From NCBI GenBank assembly GCA_947625895.1, contig CANQPZ010000014.1:1-35357 (forward strand): DNA of 35,357 nt, read 5' to 3'. Position numbers and translations under genes: made by a program. A model generated the notes under the pieces. The model was given only the letters and a program-made list of their open reading frames with translations, was not told the DNA's origin and did no database searches. Each line of letters begins with the position of its first letter. Positions within the stretch are counted from its first letter, which is position 1. Shown in pieces: positions 6,878-15,675 of the stretch. This stretch comes from an uncultured Clostridia bacterium. Its GTDB lineage: Bacteria > Bacillota > Clostridia > TANB77 > CAG-508.

Positions 6878-8185
6878 ATGAAAAAGCTTAAGAAGTTCTT
6901 TGTAGTGCTTATTATAATTATGCTTTGTAATTTCTTCTCTGTTTCGTTTTGTTCAACTTTATCTGAAAATACAGAAGTTTTGAATTCTGAAATTACTTCT
7001 GAGGCTGTCTTAATTATGGAGTCTACTACAGGTAAAGTAGTTTATGAAAGAAATGGTTATCAGCAAAGATACCCAGCTTCAACAACTAAGATTTTAACTG
7101 GTATTTTAGCTATTGAAAATTGTAATTTGTCAGAGACAGCAACAGCTAGTGAGTTTGCAATTCGTTCAATTCCAAGTGGTTATTCAACTGCTAATATTCA
7201 GATTGGCGAAACTTTAACTGTTAAAGATTTACTTAATGCTTTGCTTCTTCAATCTGCAAATGAGGCAGCTGTTGTTTTGGCTGAACATATTTCTGGTTCT
7301 CAAGAAGCTTTTGCTGATTTGATGAATAAAAAAGCTAAAGAAATCGGTTGTGAACATACTCATTTTATTAACCCTAATGGCGTTCATAGTGAAGATCATT
7401 ATACAACTGCTTATGATTTAGCTTTGATTGCAAGATATTGCATGCAAAACGAAACTTTTAGAGAAATAGTAAAGCAACCTTCTTTCACTTTACCTGCAAC
7501 AGATGCATATCCAAGTGAATCAAGAACTTATACAAACACAAATAATTTAGTTGTTTATGATAATAGAGATAGAATAGATAATTATTATTATGAGTATGCT
7601 ACTGGTATTAAAACTGGATACACTACTCCTGCTAAAAATTGTTTAGTTTCATCTGCAGTCAAAGATGGTATTGAATATTTTTGTGTTGTTCTTGGAGCTT
7701 CTATTTATTATACAAATCAAGGTTCTGTAAGTGGAAGGTATGTAGATACAATTAATTTGTTTAATTATGCTTTTGATAATTATTCTTTTAGAGATATAAT
7801 GTCTGCTAATACAAAAGTTAGAACAATTCAAATTGATAATGCTACAAAAGATACAAAAAATTTAGATTTATTAATATCAGATGATCTTTCAGTTTATGTA
7901 AGTGTTGATAATAAAGATACTAATTTAGAATCAAATATAACTTTAAATGATAATCTCCAAGCACCTATCTCAAAGGGAGATGTTGTTGGAAAAATCACTT
8001 ATGATGTTGAAGGACTTAGATATACAACTGATTTGATTGCAGGAAACGATGTTGAGGAATTTAAAATTAATTATGTATTAGTTATTGGCATTCCGGCAGG
8101 AATAATAATTATTTTATTTGCTTTAAATGTCATAAGAATTAAGAAAAGAAGAAGGAGAAAATTAAGAAAATATTCTAAAAAATAA
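6878..8185 (+). CDS. D-alanyl-D-alanine carboxypeptidase (DacF/PBP5 type)
   Basis: 435 residues. A signal peptide (1-25, basic then hydrophobic, ending near SFCS) is followed by the peptidase S11 domain with all three motifs: S68-TT-K71 (catalytic SxxK), S126-A-N128 and K245-T-G247. The C-terminal 35 residues form a membrane segment and a strongly basic tail (IRIKKRRRRKLRKYSKK) instead of the amphipathic helix typical of PBP5, so it is anchored at both synthesis and maturity. It trims the terminal D-Ala from peptidoglycan stem peptides. A weaker middle domain (about 295-375) fits the PBP5_C beta region. Single gene, ended by the hairpin at 8188. Confidence 0.93.
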   Translation: MKKLKKFFVVLIIIMLCNFFSVSFCSTLSENTEVLNSEITSEAVLIMESTTGKVVYERNGYQQRYPASTTKILTGILAIENCNLSETATASEFAIRSIPSGYSTANIQIGETLTVKDLLNALLLQSANEAAVVLAEHISGSQEAFADLMNKKAKEIGCEHTHFINPNGVHSEDHYTTAYDLALIARYCMQNETFREIVKQPSFTLPATDAYPSESRTYTNTNNLVVYDNRDRIDNYYYEYATGIKTGYTTPAKNCLVSSAVKDGIEYFCVVLGASIYYTNQGSVSGRYVDTINLFNYAFDNYSFRDIMSANTKVRTIQIDNATKDTKNLDLLISDDLSVYVSVDNKDTNLESNITLNDNLQAPISKGDVVGKITYDVEGLRYTTDLIAGNDVEEFKINYVLVIGIPAGIIIILFALNVIRIKKRRRRKLRKYSKK

Positions 8186-8187
8186 AT

Positions 8188-8218
8188 AAAAAAAGGAGCT
8201 TATATAGCCCCTTTTTTA
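8188..8218. terminator. Terminator between converging DD-carboxypeptidase and LCP genes
   Basis: Stem of A-run plus GGAGC against GCCCC plus T-run (one mismatch), small AT loop. T-runs on both strands make it usable from either side. Confidence 0.75.
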
Positions 8219-8223
8219 TTTGT

Positions 8224-9822
8224 TTATTTAATTAAATCTCTTCCGATTATTATTGTGAAGTCATATGATCCTTCATCTTTTCCTGTTGTTGCTTCTCCGC
8301 ATCCTAATGTTTGAATTAATTCATCTACAACTGATTGTTTTTTTTCTGTTCTGTTAATTACTTTTGTTGTCTTTACTACTGTTGTCGTTCCTTTTTCTGT
8401 TATGTTGTAGCCTTTATCTTCAAGTGTCTTAATTGCTTCTTGGAATGCTTTTTTACTACCTGTACCATTCAATACTTTTATATTTAAGTTTTCTGGTTCT
8501 ATTGGTGCAACCTCTGTTGCTCCTGAATCATATAAATCTTGTTTTGATGTGAACAATTTTTCAACTATTTCTTTTGATTCTGTTTTATTTGGTTTAAAGA
8601 ACCAGGCATTATAAGGTCCAAATCTATCAGATGCTCCTGGTAAGTTTGCTGATTCTATTGCTGATACGTCAAAATCTATTGCTGCTGGTGTATATTTCAT
8701 TACATAATTAATATCTACGTTTGTTTCTATGTTATTATAAGCAATTTGGATTAGATCATTTATTTTAGTTATGTTTGATAATTTTATTGTTTGTTTTAAT
8801 GTCTCTTTTATGAACTCTCTTTGTGTTCTCATTCTTCCCAAATCGTTATCACCATATTCAGTAGAATATGTTGTCCAGTCATTATTATGTCTGAATCTAA
8901 GTACTCCTTCTGCTTGAAGTCCATTAAGTCTTTGCAAACCTTTTGATAAGTGAATATGTAAATTTTGCTTACCATCATCATAGTTCATATCTATAGGAAC
9001 ATCAAATTCAACGCCTCCAATTTCATCTACTAATTGTATTAAACCTTCGTTTTTAACTAATATATAATTGCTTATTGAAAGTCCTGTTATATCATTTACT
9101 TTTTTAAGTAGTCCTTCTATTCCGTGATCTGTATAAACAGCATTTATTTTGTCATACCCACCTGCTGTAGATTCACTTTTTCCAACGAAAGTATCTCTTG
9201 GTATTGAAAGCATAGATGCTTGCTGTGTTCTAGGATAATATGCTGCTACTATGATTGTGTCAGTAAGTTCTAGTCCTTCATCTGTACTTATTCCTACTAA
9301 TAGGCAATATATAGGTTCTAGGTTTAAGATATCTTGTTCTGTTTGTCCGGTGATTGTCATTGCAAAATCACGAACTCCTCTTTTTGCCATCTTGTTTAGT
9401 TCCCAATCATTTAATTTACCTATTCTAATTATATATCCTTCAATTACGATTACCAAAATTAAGAAAATGGAAAAAAATACTGCAAATACTGTTTTTAAAA
9501 TTTTCCCTGCAGATGCACCTTTTTTGTTTTTCTTTTTTGAATTTTTTGTGTTCTTTGCATTTTTTGTATTTTTTGAATTTTTATTATTTTTGGTATTCTT
9601 GTTTTGACTATTACTTTTATTGTTGCTTCTGCTTGGTTTCTTTATTTCTATATATTCTTCTTCGTTGTCTATTTCTTCTTTTATAATCTTTTTTTCTTTT
9701 TTCTTTTCTTCAATTTTTTCTCTTTTTTTATCTTGTTTTGCTTCTTTTTTTTCTTGCTTTTCCTTCTGCTTTTGGATTTTTTCTTCCATTTCTTCTCTTT
9801 CGCGTATTTCTCTTCTACTCAC
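8224..9822 (-). CDS. LytR-CpsA-Psr (LCP) family cell-wall ligase
   Basis: 532 residues. The first 109 are cytoplasmic, extremely rich in Lys/Glu and then in Lys/Asn with repeats of KNTKN/KNSKN (75-98). A membrane segment (110-132) is followed by the LCP domain (about 172-345) with D188, R209-D210 (IPRD), R309/R311 and DLGRMRTQREF (327-337), then a LytR_C domain (about 446-532). LCP enzymes transfer lipid-linked glycopolymers to peptidoglycan. The start is GTG 9822 with TAGGAG 8 bases before it. It has its own promoter inside the end of the CvpA gene but may also be read from the DUF5711-CvpA transcript. Confidence 0.93.
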   Translation of the reverse strand: MSRREIREREEMEEKIQKQKEKQEKKEAKQDKKREKIEEKKKEKKIIKEEIDNEEEYIEIKKPSRSNNKSNSQNKNTKNNKNSKNTKNAKNTKNSKKKNKKGASAGKILKTVFAVFFSIFLILVIVIEGYIIRIGKLNDWELNKMAKRGVRDFAMTITGQTEQDILNLEPIYCLLVGISTDEGLELTDTIIVAAYYPRTQQASMLSIPRDTFVGKSESTAGGYDKINAVYTDHGIEGLLKKVNDITGLSISNYILVKNEGLIQLVDEIGGVEFDVPIDMNYDDGKQNLHIHLSKGLQRLNGLQAEGVLRFRHNNDWTTYSTEYGDNDLGRMRTQREFIKETLKQTIKLSNITKINDLIQIAYNNIETNVDINYVMKYTPAAIDFDVSAIESANLPGASDRFGPYNAWFFKPNKTESKEIVEKLFTSKQDLYDSGATEVAPIEPENLNIKVLNGTGSKKAFQEAIKTLEDKGYNITEKGTTTVVKTTKVINRTEKKQSVVDELIQTLGCGEATTGKDEGSYDFTIIIGRDLIK

Positions 9823-9852
9823 TTTTCGACTCCTACTACTAATTTCTTATGT

Positions 9853-9881
9853 ATTATAACAGAACATAGTTGTTTTTTCAA
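9853..9881 (-). promoter_or_regulatory. Promoter of the LCP gene
   Basis: TTGAAA (9881-9876), 17 bases, TATAAT (9858-9853). It directly abuts the stop codon of the upstream CvpA gene. Confidence 0.8.
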
Positions 9882-10532
9882 TTATTTTATTATTGTATTT
9901 GTTATAAAATTATTTTCATATAATGTTCTTCCTAATGTTGATTTTTCAATATTTTCTTGAATCTTTCCATCTCCGCATATTGGATTTAACATATATGCTA
10001 ATGTCAATATTAGGTTTATTATTAAAAATCCTTCAATTACTCCATAAACTAATCCACCTGATTTATTAAATTGTTTTATTATTGGTAAATTTCCAATGAA
10101 ATCTGCAAATATATTTAATATAAGTAGTACAATTCTTAAAACTATCAATAATCCTATAAATGAAATTCCTTCAACTATTGTTAGTGTAAGACTATCTGCC
10201 ACATATCTTGCTGTGTCTTCTACTGAGTTTTGTATTGCATCATTTACATATTTTTCAGCTACAGATAATATTCCATTGTTTTTGTCTTCATCTGTCATAT
10301 TATTAAAATCGATGTCTGAAATTTTTGAATAAATTGTATCACTTATTGATTCATCTATTTGTGTTCTATTAATTATTTGTTGCGCAACTGGTCTATATAA
10401 AACTAGTGCTATCAAAATAGACATGATTACTGATAGAAAACTTATTGCAACTTTAATTAATCCTTTTCTATATCCTATATAAACAAATAGCAGCATTATT
10501 AATACTACTGCTATATCAATTACTATCCCCAT
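9882..10532 (-). CDS. CvpA family membrane protein
   Basis: 216 residues with about four membrane segments (roughly 3-19, 25-46, 120-143, 157-185) and a polar loop between the second and third. The opening GIVIDIAVVLIMLLFVYIGYRKGLIK is the family pattern (short strand, then GxxKGL-type basic turn). CvpA proteins are widespread and affect envelope integrity and toxin or colicin production; the exact function is unsettled. It starts 15 bases after the DUF5711 gene, so they form an operon. Confidence 0.88.
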   Translation of the reverse strand: MGIVIDIAVVLIMLLFVYIGYRKGLIKVAISFLSVIMSILIALVLYRPVAQQIINRTQIDESISDTIYSKISDIDFNNMTDEDKNNGILSVAEKYVNDAIQNSVEDTARYVADSLTLTIVEGISFIGLLIVLRIVLLILNIFADFIGNLPIIKQFNKSGGLVYGVIEGFLIINLILTLAYMLNPICGDGKIQENIEKSTLGRTLYENNFITNTIIK

Positions 10533-10547
10533 ATATATCCTTTCTTT

Positions 10548-11717
10548 TTATAGATCAACAATATTTATTCTGTCTTTATATATTATTGCCGCTATTTTGT
10601 CTGAAATAATTATATTATTAATTTCATCTGTACTTATATATCTTTTTACTAGTCTTCCATTATTATTTATAAACTCTACTTTTTTGCCTAAGTTTAGTGC
10701 TATTATTTGATCGTGTGCTACTACTGATTGTAAGTTTCCTTCAATAATATATGATTTTTCTCTTCCTTCTGCATTAGATATTTTTAGTCTATAGTCTGAT
10801 TTAAACACACTTGATTTCTCTTTATCTATTCTTAAGAAATTGTTTTTTAATCTAATATCTGCATATGCTGTTAATTCAGTGATATCATATATTTTTTTAC
10901 TACTTGATTCATCCATTTGTACAACACATGTGTCAAAACTACAAAGTAAATTGTTTTTAGATTGGAATTTTATACCTGTAAGTACTTCGTTTGTTTGTGC
11001 TTCATATGTATTTACTGTTGCATTTTCTGAATCTGTTCTTGCTAATTCTGTTGAAATTATTTCTACCTTATTTGTTGGTGCTATTCCGGAATTATCTATT
11101 TCTGCTATTGCTAAGTATTTATTGTTTTCTGAAATATCTATTGCCATAACATATGTTGATAAGTATTTTGTAAATAGTAGTTCTCCTTTTGGATTATATA
11201 GCATTACCATTGATTCGTAAGTTGTTCCTGCTGCTGATATTGCTACATATCCATTTTTATTTACACTTATTTTTGAAACTGTTCCTTCTATGTCTTTTTG
11301 CCAAACTAGGTTGTTTGATTTTACAAGGCATGCTTTCTGTGAGCTTAAGTCTCCTAATGCTAAATAACTATTTTTAGATGCTGCAATTGGCTTTGAAAGA
11401 GTAATTTCTATGTTGGAAATTTCTTTTGCAGCTGAGTTATAAAAGCTTAAATTTCCTTCTGTGTATATTGCCAATTTTCTATCAAATGCGTACACTAATG
11501 ATAAATTTTCAGTGTCTATTGTTATGCTATTTGTATTTTCTTCAAGTACTTCTTTTCTTAAAACATATCTATCTACTGTTGTTCTGAATTCATTATTTGC
11601 CATGTATAAAGCTACAATTACTAATATAGCAATTGCTAAAAGTGTTATTACAGTTACTTTGGTCATTTTTTTATTCTTTTTATTCTCTTTATACTTTTCT
11701 AAAGAATATTTTTTCAT
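10548..11717 (-). CDS. DUF5711 membrane-anchored beta-propeller-like protein
   Basis: 389 residues: a short basic cytoplasmic N terminus, one membrane segment (about 23-42), then about 340 extracellular residues made of repeated short beta strands resembling propeller blades (for example LSLVYAFDRKLAIYTEGNLSFYN and VSKISVNKNGYVAISAAG). I read it as DUF5711; the assignment is from memory. The start is ATG 11717 with GGGAGAAATC before it; a longer frame to 11771 would run into the promoter. First gene of an operon with CvpA and probably LCP, suggesting an envelope role. Confidence 0.75.
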   Translation of the reverse strand: MKKYSLEKYKENKKNKKMTKVTVITLLAIAILVIVALYMANNEFRTTVDRYVLRKEVLEENTNSITIDTENLSLVYAFDRKLAIYTEGNLSFYNSAAKEISNIEITLSKPIAASKNSYLALGDLSSQKACLVKSNNLVWQKDIEGTVSKISVNKNGYVAISAAGTTYESMVMLYNPKGELLFTKYLSTYVMAIDISENNKYLAIAEIDNSGIAPTNKVEIISTELARTDSENATVNTYEAQTNEVLTGIKFQSKNNLLCSFDTCVVQMDESSSKKIYDITELTAYADIRLKNNFLRIDKEKSSVFKSDYRLKISNAEGREKSYIIEGNLQSVVAHDQIIALNLGKKVEFINNNGRLVKRYISTDEINNIIISDKIAAIIYKDRINIVDL

Positions 11718-11742
11718 TTGATTTCTCCCTTTTATAATAATA

Positions 11743-11771
11743 TTTATACCAATTAATATGTTTTTTTTCAA
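11743..11771 (-). promoter_or_regulatory. Promoter of the DUF5711-CvpA operon
   Basis: TTGAAA (11771-11766), 17 bases, TATAAA (11748-11743), 25 bases ahead of the start codon. Confidence 0.7.
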
Positions 11772-11842
11772 CTATTTAGTCACATTTTGTTACAATAAGG
11801 TGGAGTATATTTTTTATTATAATTTTTTGTTATTTAATGCAT

Positions 11843-11872
11843 AAAAAAACATAGTTAGAAAATCTAACTATG
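11843..11872 (-). terminator. Terminator of the UDG gene
   Basis: A perfect 10-base-pair stem (11850-11859 with 11863-11872), AAA loop, followed in minus orientation by seven U residues (11849-11843). Confidence 0.9.
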
Positions 11873-11879
11873 CTTTCTT

Positions 11880-12434
11880 TTAAAGATTATTTAATTTGTT
11901 TTTTACTTCTTTTAGATCATTCCAAAAATAAATTTTTTTAGTTTCATCTCTTAACAATGCTGCTGGATGGAATGTTGGGAAGTACATTATATCCTTTTTT
12001 TCTATCCATTTTCCTCTTGCACTAGTTATTGAATATTCATTTCCTAATATGGTTTTTAGTGCCACGTTTCCAAGTAGAACAATTATCTTAGGTTTAATAA
12101 GCATTACTTGCTCTCTAAGATAATCTAAACATGCTTCTACTTCATCTTTTTCTGGATTTCTATTCATAGGTGGTCTGCACTTTACAATGTTTGTTATATA
12201 TACATCTTCTCTTTTTATTCCTAATCCTTTAAATGCTTGGTTCATGAGCTTTCCTGCTTTACCTACAAATGGTTTTCCTTGAGCATCTTCGTCAGCTCCT
12301 GGTCCTTCACCTATAAACATTATTTTAGCATCTCTTTTTCCATCATCTAATACTATATGATTTCTGTTATTACATAGTTTACATTTCTTACAATCTTTTA
12401 TTTGTTCTTCTAATTGTTCAAATGTATCTACCAT
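11880..12434 (-). CDS. Uracil-DNA glycosylase, family 4 (Fe-S type)
   Basis: 184 residues. It removes uracil from DNA to start base excision repair. Cysteines C15, C18, C86 and C102 match the four ligands of the 4Fe-4S cluster in type-4/5 enzymes. The active-site loop is GEGPGADED (42-50) and the DNA-intercalation motif is HPAALLRD near the C terminus. ATG is preceded by AAAGGAG and lies 11 bases after the PgeF stop, so the two are co-transcribed. The terminator follows immediately. Confidence 0.93.
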   Translation of the reverse strand: MVDTFEQLEEQIKDCKKCKLCNNRNHIVLDDGKRDAKIMFIGEGPGADEDAQGKPFVGKAGKLMNQAFKGLGIKREDVYITNIVKCRPPMNRNPEKDEVEACLDYLREQVMLIKPKIIVLLGNVALKTILGNEYSITSARGKWIEKKDIMYFPTFHPAALLRDETKKIYFWNDLKEVKNKLNNL

Positions 12435-12445
12435 TTAACTCTCCT

Positions 12446-13231
12446 TTATAAACTTATAATTGCTGTTGCTACTCGAAAATTTTTTCCTTCTGCTCTAAAA
12501 GAATGAACTTCTTCTTTATTACAAAAGCTGCAAATTTCACAATCATATATATTTTTTTCTTTTATTCCTTTTTTCTTTAGTAGTTCATTGTTTATTCCTA
12601 CTGTGTCTATATAAAATTTACCTTGTTTTTCTCCTTTTCCAACGAAATTATCGATATTTGATAGGAAAGAAAACTTTTGAGTAAACATATTTTTTACATC
12701 TTCATCTACTTCAAAACAGCATTTTCTAATTGATGGACAAATACATATTATAATATCTTCTGAGTTACTTTGATATTCACTTATCATTTTATCTACTGCA
12801 TTTTCAATTATTCTTTTATATGATCCTCTCCATCCTGAATGTACATTTCCAATTACTTTTTTTATTGGATCATATAGTAAATACAAAATGCAGTCTGCAT
12901 TTGTTGTTGCTAATATTATATCTTTTTTATTTGTTATCAAACCATCTATATCTTCTAGTTCTTCATGTTCATATACTTTGTCTATACATTTAACATTTTC
13001 TGTATGATGTAGCTTTGGTAAAACAACGTTTTCTCCATTTAGTTCTATTGCTGAACAAACTCTTTTGTATCCTTCTTTATTAATTGTTCCTGCGTATCCT
13101 GTTGTTTTTACAATTAAATTATCACTCTTTAGTGTATATGCGTGTTTTATATTTAAGTCTAATAATGGTTTAAATTGTATATAGTTAATACCATTCTTTT
13201 CTTTTTTTACGATGTTTTTATTTATGTTCAT
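12446..13231 (-). CDS. pgeF: PgeF / YfiH / LACC1 family multicopper-type enzyme
   Basis: 261 residues. Metal and catalytic residues of the family are in place: H76 (LHHTE), C114 (NADC), H131 in HSGWRG, and the CCFEVDEDV box (171-179). Members have been described as purine nucleoside phosphorylase/adenosine deaminase-like enzymes and as a peptidoglycan editing factor; which activity holds here is open. ATG is preceded by AAGGAGAAT. It leads a two-gene operon with UDG. Confidence 0.9.
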   Translation of the reverse strand: MNINKNIVKKEKNGINYIQFKPLLDLNIKHAYTLKSDNLIVKTTGYAGTINKEGYKRVCSAIELNGENVVLPKLHHTENVKCIDKVYEHEELEDIDGLITNKKDIILATTNADCILYLLYDPIKKVIGNVHSGWRGSYKRIIENAVDKMISEYQSNSEDIIICICPSIRKCCFEVDEDVKNMFTQKFSFLSNIDNFVGKGEKQGKFYIDTVGINNELLKKKGIKEKNIYDCEICSFCNKEEVHSFRAEGKNFRVATAIISL

Positions 13232-13357
13232 ATATTCTCCTTGTTTTGTATTTTATCATACATTTAGCATTAATTCTATTATATTTTACATATATCTTTT
13301 TCAAAATATGTATCAAAATTTAATTTGTAAAAAGCGGCTCTTTGTTTATTTTTTCCA

Positions 13358-13390
13358 CAAAAAAAGAAAACTTAAAAAGTTCTCTTTTTT
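13358..13390 (-). terminator. Terminator of the first PF06541 gene
   Basis: An A/T-rich stem around AGAACTT and AAGTTTTCT with poly-U tail in minus orientation. The 5' arm overlaps the stop codon of the gene. Confidence 0.7.
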
Positions 13391-14069
13391 ATTTTAATAT
13401 ATCTTTTATAAAAATAATCTCACCTTCACGCGTGTTTAATCTAATATTTGGAAATGTTTTTAGCATATGTTCATTTGAAAATAGTTGTTGTGTCAATGAA
13501 GGTTCATTCAGTGGTTCTTCATTATAATAAACTCTTCTTGCTCTTTCTTGATAAATGCTAATTGCTGTAAATGTTATTAATGCATCTATAAATAAAACTA
13601 TGAATAATATCAAGGCTATTATATTTTTCTTTGGTATTTTATTTATCAGCTTGTCTACATTTGGTTTTACTAAATATATCATTCCTAATGATAGAAATCC
13701 CCAGAAAATGCTATATAACAAGCATATTCTACCATTTATATTGAATGGTAGATAATAATAATCCCAAAATCTTAAGCCATAAACTGCTTCTAGTCCATAG
13801 CTTAGAATATATTCTACTATTCCTCCTGCAATTACCCCATAAATAAATACTTTAGTTTTTGATTCTTTGAACCTATCTAGTGCTGCTATTATAAAAACTG
13901 CGCCAACTCCATATACTGGACAAAATGGTCCATATAAGAAACCTTTTCTACTTTCTACAATCTTCATTGTTGCATAGCAGAAAAGAGTTTCAACAATCAT
14001 TCCCAAAATGCTAAAAATAGTAAAATACCATATTAAGTTTGAAAGATAATCTTGTGTCTTTTTTTTCAT
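13389..14069 (-). CDS. PF06541 (CmpB-like) polytopic membrane protein, copy 1
   Basis: 226 residues with about five hydrophobic segments. The signature near the N terminus, E(S)xKGFLYGPFCPVYGVGA (residues 39-57), and the later NGRICLLYSIFWGFLS identify PF06541, annotated as putative ABC-transporter type IV. The transport role is only a database label. The last 60 residues are polar and probably cytoplasmic. ATG is preceded by GGGAGAAAAG. A paralogue lies at 16944-17756. Confidence 0.85.
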   Translation of the reverse strand: MKKKTQDYLSNLIWYFTIFSILGMIVETLFCYATMKIVESRKGFLYGPFCPVYGVGAVFIIAALDRFKESKTKVFIYGVIAGGIVEYILSYGLEAVYGLRFWDYYYLPFNINGRICLLYSIFWGFLSLGMIYLVKPNVDKLINKIPKKNIIALILFIVLFIDALITFTAISIYQERARRVYYNEEPLNEPSLTQQLFSNEHMLKTFPNIRLNTREGEIIFIKDILK

Positions 14070-14092
14070 CTTTTCTCCCTAATTCAGAAGGT

Positions 14093-14121
14093 ATTTTACT
14101 ATATTACTTGTCTTTTTTCAA
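14093..14121 (-). promoter_or_regulatory. Promoter of the first PF06541 gene
   Basis: TTGAAA (14121-14116), 17 bases, TAAAAT (14098-14093). Confidence 0.65.
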
Positions 14122-14192
14122 TATTGTCTCAATTATTTATTTTTGTTTTTCTTGACTGGTTCTAAATAATTAAAAAACCACTTTTTTTCTAT

Positions 14193-14387
14193 TCATTCAT
14201 CGCTCTCTTCCATTACAGTTAAGTTTTCAATAGAAAATTTTAGACATTGATTTATAAAATCATTTACTGATGGTAAATTGTTTTCTGCAACAATATTTCT
14301 AATTTTCTCTAATAAGTCAGCTTCTATTCTGCATGTAAATTGTTCATATTCTTTCTTTTTCTTTACCTTAATTACAAAATCTGGCAT
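14193..14387 (-). CDS. Ribbon-helix-helix DNA-binding protein (putative autoregulator)
   Basis: 64 residues with the Arc/CopG layout: a basic N-terminal arm (VKVKKKKEY), a short strand with alternating side chains (EQFTCRI, 15-21), helix 1 (22-36), the turn LPS (38-40) and helix 2 (40-53), then an acidic tail. The start is ATG 14387 with GAGGTG 6 bases before it; a GTG at 14396 overlaps that ribosome site and is unlikely. No toxin gene is adjacent, so it is not an obvious toxin-antitoxin antitoxin. Two interlocked inverted repeats upstream (14432-14478) could be its operator. Target genes unknown. Confidence 0.72.
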   Translation of the reverse strand: MPDFVIKVKKKKEYEQFTCRIEADLLEKIRNIVAENNLPSVNDFINQCLKFSIENLTVMEESDE

Positions 14388-14431
14388 TTTCTTCACCTCG
14401 GTATTATTTTATTATATGATACGATTTAAAG

Positions 14432-14478
14432 ATATACTCACTCATATAGTCTTTTGTGAGTATATTTATGACTATATG
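14432..14478. promoter_or_regulatory. Interlocked inverted repeats upstream of the RHH gene (candidate operator)
   Basis: Two perfect inverted repeats alternate as A-B-A'-B'. ATATACTCAC (14432-14441) pairs with GTGAGTATAT (14456-14465). CATATAGTC (14443-14451) pairs with GACTATATG (14470-14478). They lie 45-91 bases upstream of the RHH start. As DNA they would be two overlapping dimer sites; as RNA, a pseudoknot-type fold. Confidence 0.6.
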
Positions 14479-14512
14479 CTTTATTTCTTAGATGCCAGAT
14501 ATTATTTCAAAT

Positions 14513-14546
14513 AAAAAAGGAATTATATTTCTATAATTCCTTTTTT
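14513..14546 (-). terminator. Terminator of the M23 peptidase gene
   Basis: A perfect 15-base-pair stem (14513-14527 with 14532-14546), loop TTTC, ending in six U in minus orientation. Confidence 0.9.
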
Positions 14547-14549
14547 TTA

Positions 14550-15605
14550 TTAAACATAATTTTGTGGATTCAATGTATTTCCATTATATCTTATCTCAAA
14601 GTGAACGTGAGGTCCAGTTGAGTTACCTGTAGTACCAACTGCTGCTATATTCTCACCTTTTGAAACGCTTTGCCCAACAGATACATATAATGCACTACAG
14701 TGAGCATAATAAGTTTTATAACCATTTCCGTGGTCAATTATTACTAACTTACCGTAACTTCCTTTTGTTCCAGAATAAATTACAGTACCAGCTGCAGAAG
14801 CATATATTGGTGTTCCTGTTGCTGTTGCAAAGTCTGTACCTGTATGGAATCCGGAAGATCTTTGACCGTATTTAGATGTAATTATTGCATTTGTAACGGG
14901 TCTCATAAACATCCCACTTGAAGTGGCTGGTGCTGATGCACCTTTTTTGCTTGATGCTTGAGCAGCTTTTTGTTTCTCTTCTTGTTGTTTTCTTCTGTTT
15001 TCTGCCGCTCTGGATTCTGCCTGTTTTCTTTCATATTCTTGTACTTGGAATTGAACATCTTTGTTTATATTTAATTTTGCAACTTCCATTGTTGTTTGAT
15101 TATTATCAATTTCTTTTTTATTTTTTTCTTCTTCTTCTATTTCTAGGTTAACATTAATTTCTGAGTTTACTCCAGATTTAATATCGCTGACAACTTGTTC
15201 AGCTTCTTCCCTAGAATTTACTATAGCTTTTTCTGTACCATCAAGTTTAATTGCATAAACTTTACAGATTACTTCAGCTTGTTCTTTGACTGTGGCTAAG
15301 ACAACATCTTCTTTTGTCTCAGATTCTTTAACGTCACTTACTAATTCAAGCTCATATTTTGGCATTTCTTCAATTGTTATTGAAGTAACATTTCCCTCTA
15401 AATTGTTTGCAAATGCTTCTATCTTTTCTTGCATTTTCTCTTTGCTTTCAACGTATCCAATTACTTCACCATTTAACGTAACTTTATATAATGGTTTATA
15501 TTTAATGTAAATGAATCCAGCTATTATTAAAAGACCTATACTAATAATGCAGTAGAATTTTGCAAGTCTTTTTAGATAATATTTTATACACTTACTAATA
15601 AACAT
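14550..15605 (-). CDS. M23 family cell-wall endopeptidase (LytM domain)
   Basis: 351 residues. An N-terminal membrane segment (about 18-33) anchors a long, charged stalk (40-200) with a coiled coil rich in Glu/Lys/Gln (185-215), then an Ala/Ser linker and the LytM domain (about 232-351). Zinc ligands H254 and D258 (HTGTD) and H335, and active-site H302 (YYAH) and H333 (HVH), are all present, so it should be an active peptidoglycan cross-bridge or stem-peptide hydrolase. ATG is preceded by AAAGGAG at short spacing. Single gene with its own extended promoter and strong terminator. Confidence 0.93.
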   Translation of the reverse strand: MFISKCIKYYLKRLAKFYCIISIGLLIIAGFIYIKYKPLYKVTLNGEVIGYVESKEKMQEKIEAFANNLEGNVTSITIEEMPKYELELVSDVKESETKEDVVLATVKEQAEVICKVYAIKLDGTEKAIVNSREEAEQVVSDIKSGVNSEINVNLEIEEEEKNKKEIDNNQTTMEVAKLNINKDVQFQVQEYERKQAESRAAENRRKQQEEKQKAAQASSKKGASAPATSSGMFMRPVTNAIITSKYGQRSSGFHTGTDFATATGTPIYASAAGTVIYSGTKGSYGKLVIIDHGNGYKTYYAHCSALYVSVGQSVSKGENIAAVGTTGNSTGPHVHFEIRYNGNTLNPQNYV

Positions 15606-15646
15606 TCACTCCTTTTTTTACTGTTTTTTTTCGTCACGCACTTCTA

Positions 15647-15675
15647 ATTATACCATCCGTAGTTATTTTTGGCAA
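15647..15675 (-). promoter_or_regulatory. Promoter of the M23 peptidase gene
   Basis: TTGCCA (15675-15670), 17 bases, TATAAT (15652-15647), with TG one base upstream of the -10 (extended -10). Confidence 0.8.

Noticed and set aside
9525..9610. Repeat array resembling CRISPR or minisatellite.
   Set aside because: The repeats are in-frame codons for KNTKN within the LCP gene, with no spacers.
14193..14387. Toxin-antitoxin antitoxin.
   Set aside because: No small partner gene on either side; the neighbours are a PF06541 protein and an M23 peptidase.
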